Shown here in pieces: positions 23,888 to 27,838 of a stretch of DNA of 27,838 nucleotides. Positions within the stretch are counted from its first letter, which is position 1. Every line of letters begins with the position of its first letter. Under the pieces are notes generated by a model, which saw nothing but the letters and a program-made list of their open reading frames with translations, had not been told where the DNA came from and did not search any database. A program made the position numbers and the translations under genes. Source of the DNA: CAVPDG01 sp963702535 (lineage in GTDB: Bacteria; Chloroflexota; Anaerolineae; Anaerolineales; UBA4823); the NCBI GenBank assembly GCA_963702535.1, contig CAVPDG010000028.1, positions 1 through 27,838 of the forward strand, written 5' to 3'.

Positions 23888-24451
23888 TCACTCCCCCGCC
23901 ACGAAAACCTTTTTATTCGCCGCAAACCAGTACAGGCAGGCTCCGCTCACCGCCACACCGAGCAGCGCCGGCAATATCCCATTCAAAACCAGTAAACCCG
24001 AAAGCAGCACATTCAAGCCCAGCAGCACGATAACGGCGATGCGCGCCCAGTTTTTCAGCCGCCACAGCCCGACCGCCACGACAGCATAGAGCACCGCGAT
24101 GCAACAAGCCACCGCCATCCCCACCATACTCCCATCATCCAGGTACGGCAGAGAGAGCAGCGCCATACCCTGCTGGAGCACGCCCAGGATAGCCCCGAGC
24201 ACGATCACCACCGCGAATGCCGTCACGCACCCCGGGCGCCTCGGCAGCTCGGCTTGCGGCGCCTTCTCCTCGGCTGCCGGCGGTCCCTGCAGCCCAGGAT
24301 CTACGCCGCGCCCCTCCAGGATGCGCTGGATGGCGGCGAAGGCAGCGTCCGACCAGGCGTTCCGGTCGTCCGTTTGCCAGATTTCAACCAACTCTTCACT
24401 GCTCTTACTTTCCAGGTTTTTCCGGATTTCCTCGACCCACCCCTCGTCCAT
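23888..24451 (-). CDS. Membrane protein with four predicted helices, unknown function
   Basis: A 187-residue intact protein. The first 55 residues are soluble and helical (SSEELVEIWQTDDRNAWSDA, AFAAIQRILEGRG), a module often seen at the N-terminus of small Chloroflexota membrane proteins. A Pro/Glu linker follows, then about four transmembrane segments: TAFAVVIVLGAILGVLQQG, MVGMAVACCIAVLYAVVAVG, IAVIVLLGLNVLLSGLLVL and LPALLGVAVSGACLYWFA. No catalytic motif is seen. The ATG at 24451 has AAGGAGAG upstream. A MITE-like element sits only 28 bp before the start codon and may have replaced the native promoter region. Confidence 0.75.
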   Translation of the reverse strand: MDEGWVEEIRKNLESKSSEELVEIWQTDDRNAWSDAAFAAIQRILEGRGVDPGLQGPPAAEEKAPQAELPRRPGCVTAFAVVIVLGAILGVLQQGMALLSLPYLDDGSMVGMAVACCIAVLYAVVAVGLWRLKNWARIAVIVLLGLNVLLSGLLVLNGILPALLGVAVSGACLYWFAANKKVFVAGE

Positions 24452-24478
24452 GGCTGCGCACTCTCCTTAATGATGATA

Positions 24479-24567
24479 GGAGTTACGCACTTCAGGGAAG
24501 TTTGGGGGTGTTTCGGCGGGCTTCGCCCGCCGAAACACCCCCAAACCCCTACCAACTGCGTAAGTCC
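24479..24567. mobile_element. Fold-back MITE with TA target duplication
   Basis: An 89-bp non-coding element. The ends GGAGTTACGCACTT (24479-24492) and AACTGCGTAAGTCC (24554-24567) are inverted repeats with two mismatches. TA dinucleotides lie on both sides (24477-24478, 24568-24569), as left by IS630/Tc1-mariner-type insertion. The centre is a perfect 21-bp stem (24500-24520 with 24526-24546) with a 5-nt loop. Almost the whole element can fold on itself. Confidence 0.7.
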
Positions 24568-24631
24568 TAGATGATTGAAAATGGTTTTGTGTTGCGGGCT
24601 GACCACGCGGGTTCAAATAACGCAACCACTC

Positions 24632-25087
24632 TCAAGCTTGTGGCTTCTTCCAGAACACACCGGCGCCCAGCAAACCGCCCATAGCGCCAAAGAGAGGGTA
24701 CAGGACGATGTTGAAGAAAAAGAATGTTACCGCCCTGCCAATGCCCGTTCCCGGATTGAACATCTGGAGATTAAAAGTCTTCGCCAGCGACACCAACATC
24801 GGCGTCGAGAGGGAGCTGGTCAAGGCGTACACAAAGAAGCCGACGAAGGCTCCCACCACGCCTGCCAGCGCGCCTATTCCTAGCCCCTGCCAGACGGTGG
24901 CGCTGGCTTGATCAAGCTGGGTGCGCTTGCGCTCATAACGGTTGTATAAATACACAGCGAAGATGCCCCCCAGCCAGACCCACAGGCACAGCACACAGTT
25001 GACAAAGTTCAGCACGGGCAGATTGCCCAGGGTGCCAAGCACTACCCCGGCGATCAGGGCAGATAGGATTAACGAGCGTATATTCAT
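24632..25087 (-). CDS. Small membrane protein, unknown function
   Basis: A 151-residue intact hydrophobic protein with about four transmembrane segments: SLILSALIAGVVLGTLGNLP, FVNCVLCLWVWLGGIFAVYL, GLGIGALAGVVGAFVGFFVY and NIVLYPLFGAMGGLLGAGVF. A conserved-looking NCVLCLWVWLGG block and a basic loop RYERKRTQ lie between the second and third. Such proteins occur in Chloroflexota with no assigned role. The ATG at 25087 has a strong GGAGG, and a good promoter lies at 25189-25217. Confidence 0.78.
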   Translation of the reverse strand: MNIRSLILSALIAGVVLGTLGNLPVLNFVNCVLCLWVWLGGIFAVYLYNRYERKRTQLDQASATVWQGLGIGALAGVVGAFVGFFVYALTSSLSTPMLVSLAKTFNLQMFNPGTGIGRAVTFFFFNIVLYPLFGAMGGLLGAGVFWKKPQA

Positions 25088-25188
25088 CGCTACCTCCTGT
25101 GTTGGGAATCAGATTTATTTCTGGCACCGATCTTGGGCGGGAAACCTTGCGGTGGAGCGGGGATGTGCGATCGTTAAACACTACAATC

Positions 25189-25217
25189 GTTATAGCAGAT
25201 ATTTCCGGGAAATGCAA
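25189..25217 (-). promoter_or_regulatory. Promoter of the small membrane protein
   Basis: On the minus strand TTGCAT (25212-25217) and TATAAC (25189-25194) are exactly 17 bp apart, about 100 bp before the ATG at 25087. Confidence 0.5.
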
Positions 25218-25274
25218 CGATAAAAGCGTGTGATTGTTACCTTTCCACTGGTGCAGCGCCTCTAATTTCTCTCC

Positions 25275-25490
25275 TGGTTCTCGGTGCCTCAGTGTTCTCT
25301 GTGTTTCAATCGGCTAAATCGGACAATTTCTATCTTGACTAAACTGAATAAATGTTCTAAACTATACCCATCACCCGTCCTGGGCGCCAACACGGGTGCA
25401 TCTTGAGTCCATTACAGAATCCGCGTTTCTCGGTCGCCCAGCCCGATCAAAGAAAAAAAATCAGCGGTTTCTGCGAAATCTGCGGAAAAG
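25275..25490. repeat. Phrase-like degenerate repeats upstream of the DUF1801 gene
   Basis: Two stretches in this gene-free gap (25088-25525) have near-tandem short phrases: TCGGTGCCTCAGTGTTCTCT (about 25281-25300) and AATCAGCGGTTTCTGCGAAA followed by TCTGCGGA (about 25459-25486). A possible promoter, TTGACT (25335-25340) and TAAACT (25358-25363) at 17 bp, lies between them. Confidence 0.45.
25335..25363 (+). promoter_or_regulatory. Putative promoter of the DUF1801/cyclodeaminase pair
   Basis: TTGACT and TAAACT with a 17-bp spacer, about 160 bp before the DUF1801 ATG. The -10 is imperfect. Confidence 0.3.
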
Positions 25491-25525
25491 CAGTTAAAAT
25501 CGGATCAACCCATCTGGAGCAACCC

Positions 25526-25963
25526 ATGAGCCCAAAAAACGAATCGCAAAGTTTCACCGCCGAAGAGAAAGCCGCCATGAAAGAGCGCGCCAAGGAGCTG
25601 AAGGCGGAAGAGCGCATGAACAAGGATAGGGCAGAAGGCGAGAGCGCCTTGCTCGCCAAGATCGCCGAGATGCCCGAGCCGGATCGCAGCATGGCAACCC
25701 GCCTGCACGAGATCATCACCCTCAACGCCCCCGTCCTCTTCCCCAAGACCTGGTACGGCATGCCCGCCTACGCCCATGACGGCAAGGTGGTCTGCTTCTT
25801 CCAGAGCGCGGAAAAGTTCGGCGCACGCTACGCCACGCTCGGCTTCAATGACTCGGCGAACCTCGACGATGGCGCCATGTGGCCCACCGCCTACGCCCTC
25901 AAGGAGCTGACCCCCAAAGAAGAAGCCCTGATCACCGCACTCGTGAAGAGAGCGGCGAGCTGA
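25526..25963 (+). CDS. DUF1801 (YdhG-like) domain protein
   Basis: A 145-residue intact protein of the YdhG/DUF1801 kind, with a fold related to the CyaY/frataxin-like group. A charged N-terminal helix (TAEEKAAMKERAKELKAEER) leads to the signature AEMPEPDRSMATRLHEII, then PKTWYGMPAYAHDGKVVCFF, YATLGFNDSANLDDGAMWP and a last helix LTPKEEALITALVKRA. Members are sometimes labelled iron chaperones, but this is not proven. The ATG at 25526 with GGAG seven bases upstream is chosen over the earlier open frame from 25403, which runs through repeat sequence. It is followed after 26 bp by the cyclodeaminase gene, so the two are probably cotranscribed. Confidence 0.88.
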   Translation: MSPKNESQSFTAEEKAAMKERAKELKAEERMNKDRAEGESALLAKIAEMPEPDRSMATRLHEIITLNAPVLFPKTWYGMPAYAHDGKVVCFFQSAEKFGARYATLGFNDSANLDDGAMWPTAYALKELTPKEEALITALVKRAAS

Positions 25964-25989
25964 GGACAATCCCCCCCCAGGAGCATCCC

Positions 25990-26970
25990 GTGACCCTCAT
26001 CCTCACCCGTTCCGACGTCCAGCAGGTCCTCACCATGCGCGATTGCATCGAAGCCATCGCCGAAGTCATGCAGCGCTTCTCCGCCGGCGAGACCGTGATG
26101 CCCGTGCGCCTCGGCACCAAGGTGCCTGAGCGCGGCGTCCACCTCGCTATGCCTGCCGTGCTGCCCTTCGGCGGCGTCTTCGGCGTCAAGAGCATCACCG
26201 TCTTTCCCACCAACCCCTCGCGTGGCGCGCCTGCCATTCTCGGACTGGTGCTGCTCAACGACGCCGATACCGGTCGCCCGCTGGCGGTGATGGACGCCGG
26301 CTACCTCACCGGCGTGCGCACTGCTGCTGCTTCCGCCGTCGCCACCCGCCTGCTTGCCAACCCGGACGCATCCAGCCTGGCGCTCATCGGCGCCGGCGTG
26401 CAGGCTGCAACGCACCTGTGGGGGATGGCCGAGGTGCGCCCGCTGAAATCCGTCGCCGTGTACGATATCCTGCCCCAGGCGGCGGAGAGCTTCATTGCTG
26501 CCCAATCGCAGCGCTTCCCGGCGCTCGCCTTCCGCCGGGCGGACTCCCCCGAAGACGCCATCCGCGGCGCCGACCTGGTTTGCACCGTCAGCCCCTCCAA
26601 GACGCCCGTCGTCGATCGCTCCTGGCTCAAGCCCGGCGCGCATATCAACGGCGTGGGCTCGCACTCCCCGGATGCCCGCGAGCTGGACGGCGCTACCATC
26701 CAGGCGGCGCGTGTCGCCGTCGATTTGCGTCAGGGCGCCCTCAAAGAAGCCGGCGACTTCATCGTGCCCATCCAGGAAGGTCTGATCACCGCCGAGCACG
26801 TCTCCGACGAGATCGGCGAGCTGCTGGCAGGGCTCAAGCCCGGGCGCACGTCGCCAGACCAGATCACCCTTTACAAGTCGGTGGGCATCGCCGTGCAGGA
26901 TGTCGCCGCCGCCCGCCTGGTGTACGAGCGTGCCCTTGCCGAAGGCGCCGGCGTGCAGGTCGACCTTTAA
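25990..26970 (+). CDS. Ornithine cyclodeaminase / mu-crystallin family enzyme
   Basis: A 326-residue intact NAD(P)-dependent enzyme of the ornithine cyclodeaminase/mu-crystallin family, which includes alanine dehydrogenases and ketimine reductases. It has VMPVRLGTKVPERGVHLAMP, GVKSITVFPTNPSRGAPAI, LAVMDAGYLTGVRTAAASAV (substrate Lys replaced in context by the family TG[VL]RTAA motif) and a Rossmann block LALIGAGVQAATHLWGM. C-terminal are DLVCTVSPSKTPVVDRSWLK, GAHINGVGSHSPDARELDGA and YKSVGIAVQDVAAARLVYE. The start is the GTG at 25990 with AGGAG seven bases upstream; the longer frame overlaps the DUF1801 gene. The stop overlaps the stop of the convergent minus-strand gene by a few bases. Exact substrate unknown. 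Confidence 0.92.
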   Translation: MTLILTRSDVQQVLTMRDCIEAIAEVMQRFSAGETVMPVRLGTKVPERGVHLAMPAVLPFGGVFGVKSITVFPTNPSRGAPAILGLVLLNDADTGRPLAVMDAGYLTGVRTAAASAVATRLLANPDASSLALIGAGVQAATHLWGMAEVRPLKSVAVYDILPQAAESFIAAQSQRFPALAFRRADSPEDAIRGADLVCTVSPSKTPVVDRSWLKPGAHINGVGSHSPDARELDGATIQAARVAVDLRQGALKEAGDFIVPIQEGLITAEHVSDEIGELLAGLKPGRTSPDQITLYKSVGIAVQDVAAARLVYERALAEGAGVQVDL

Positions 26971-27596
26971 TCACCCCCCAGCGGGCGCACAGTGCACGTG
27001 CAGCGTGGTCCAGTACGCTCAAAATTCATGTCCACCATGAGCTGGCTTACCGCCCATGCCGGGTACACCTCCCGGCAAGCCCGGCACACGTCATCCGTCC
27101 CCGGGTACTCGAGCACCTGGCAGCGATCGATCCCCAGCACCAGCTTACGCGGGCGAATCCATCACCGAGTATGCCGTCCGCCACTGCAGGTTGTAGCTGA
27201 GCTGCTCTGCCAGCATCTTGAAAGCCTGGTTTGGCGACGCCAGGCGCACCAGGTTGAGCATCACCAGAGACCAACCCTTGTTCTGCTGGATCAGGGCGTG
27301 CAGCAGCATCTGCTCCAGCCAGCGCACGCCCTCCTCGCCCGTCAGCTCGTGACAAAGCTGAAGCCGCTCTTCGCCGTCCAGATCCAATTGGCATAGGCGA
27401 TGCGGTACTCCTCCGCCGGCGTCGCCGTTACCGGCGTGCGCTCGCTGCCCTTCAGCCAGGTCTGCTCCAGCTCGTCAACCGCATCCTCGCCCAGGTGAAC
27501 CTCGGCGAACTTTTGCAAAACGCTGCGGTACAGCGCTGTATGTCTTACAACCGCTTCGAGCTTTTCTTTATAGGGCATCTCCTTTACCGATATCAT
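26967..27596 (-). pseudogene. Possible ATC-hydrolase-like protein, frame-broken
   Basis: Joined over three frames this gives about 209 residues. The start MISVKEMPYKEKLEAVVRHT (ATG 27596, AAGGAGAG upstream) runs to EEYRIAYANW. After a shift near 27385 it reads LDGEERLQLCHELTGEEGVR, HALIQQNKGWSLVMLNLVRL and WRTAYSVMDSPA. After a shift near 27150 it reads KLVLGIDRCQVLEYPGTDDV, CRACREVYPAW and NFERTGPRCTCTVRPLGGD, with the stop at 26967-26969. The helical front half and the C-terminal CxxC plus FER...CTCTV are reminiscent of L-2-amino-thiazoline-4-carboxylate hydrolase-like and DUF6125-like proteins. This is a weak assignment from memory. The conserved ends suggest the gene was intact until very recently or is misread. 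Confidence 0.55.
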
Positions 27597-27657
27597 GGTA
27601 CTCTCCTTTCGCGAACCTTTACAAAATCAATCCCTTTGGACTCTTCTTCAAAACATA

Positions 27658-27694
27658 CGCCCGTGAGGCTACAGGACAGTACTGCTCACGGGCG
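27658..27694 (-). terminator. Terminator of the gene entering from the right edge
   Basis: A perfect 10-bp stem (cgcccgtgag 27658-27667 with 27685-27694) with a 17-nt loop lies 29 bp past the stop of the minus-strand frame ending at 27723. On the minus strand it is followed by TATGTTTTG. Confidence 0.55.
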
Positions 27695-27722
27695 ACAGGC
27701 GCAATTGGTCCATATGCGGATT

Positions 27723-27838
27723 TCATTGTCCGGAGGCGGCAATGAGATCCGGTTTATCCAGAAAAGTAGCGATGGATATATCTCCAGCAAGTTCATCCTC
27801 AGCCTCTGCCAGTCGCCTTGCTCTCCGGTTCGGGCATG
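27723..27838 (-). CDS. 3' end of a gene cut by the right edge
   Basis: A minus-strand open frame enters from the window edge and ends in TGA at 27723-27725. It gives about 37 residues, ending RLAEAEDELAGDISIATFLD then KPDLIAASGQ. The acidic helix followed by a short tail looks like a real protein end, and the hairpin terminator just downstream supports it. Too little is seen to name a family. Confidence 0.45.
   Translation of the reverse strand, partial: CPNRRARRLAEAEDELAGDISIATFLDKPDLIAASGQ

Overview
The window looks like a piece of a Chloroflexota genome, most likely class Anaerolineae, probably assembled from an environmental sample. This is inferred, not read from a marker gene. The reasons are the G+C-rich coding sequence, lipoproteins with Thr/Pro/Ser-rich linkers, the fused double CoA-activase protein, the DUF4380 protein, the ornithine cyclodeaminase-like and YCII-type genes, and many short palindromic repeats between genes. 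No ribosomal RNA or ribosomal protein gene is present to place it better.

Layout. Positions 1-2.7 kb hold minus-strand genes: a broken NmrA-like gene, an intact YCII-type gene, a broken DUF1579-like gene and a broken lipoprotein gene, plus an orphan plus-strand coding scrap. From 3.1 to 5.2 kb a zinc alcohol dehydrogenase lies downstream of myo-inositol-1-phosphate synthase, which is divergent from a GAF sensor histidine kinase (5.35 kb). A zinc-ribbon/L12-like/beta-propeller membrane protein follows. Its stop codon was hit by an ISAs1-family insertion sequence (8022-9333, with 18-bp inverted repeats and a 10-bp target duplication). A tRNA-Pro(CGG) with its own promoter and terminator comes next. 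A minus-strand FAD oxidoreductase (9.6-10.8 kb) is divergent from the 4.3-kb double-activase gene (11.0-15.3 kb). Then come a secreted subtilisin-like peptidase (15.5-18.4 kb) and a PrcB-type lipoprotein (18.6-19.2 kb). That pairing recalls the dentilisin protease complex of treponemes. A DUF4380 gene, a secreted duplicated-domain protein, a lipoprotein, a DUF2726/zinc-ribbon protein, two small membrane proteins, a DUF1801 protein and an ornithine cyclodeaminase-family enzyme fill the rest. A broken minus-strand gene and the 3' end of a further gene close the window.

Two things stand out over the whole stretch. First, about half of the genes are broken by single-base frame changes, many of them in homopolymer runs, while the protein sequence on either side stays well conserved. 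This is the usual mark of indel sequencing error rather than of old pseudogenes, so function should be read from the joined frames. Second, the sequence is rich in repeats of several kinds: a palindrome inserted in frame in a coding region, degenerate phrase-like repeats at gene ends, a TA-flanked fold-back MITE, a three-copy intergenic motif and several long hairpins.
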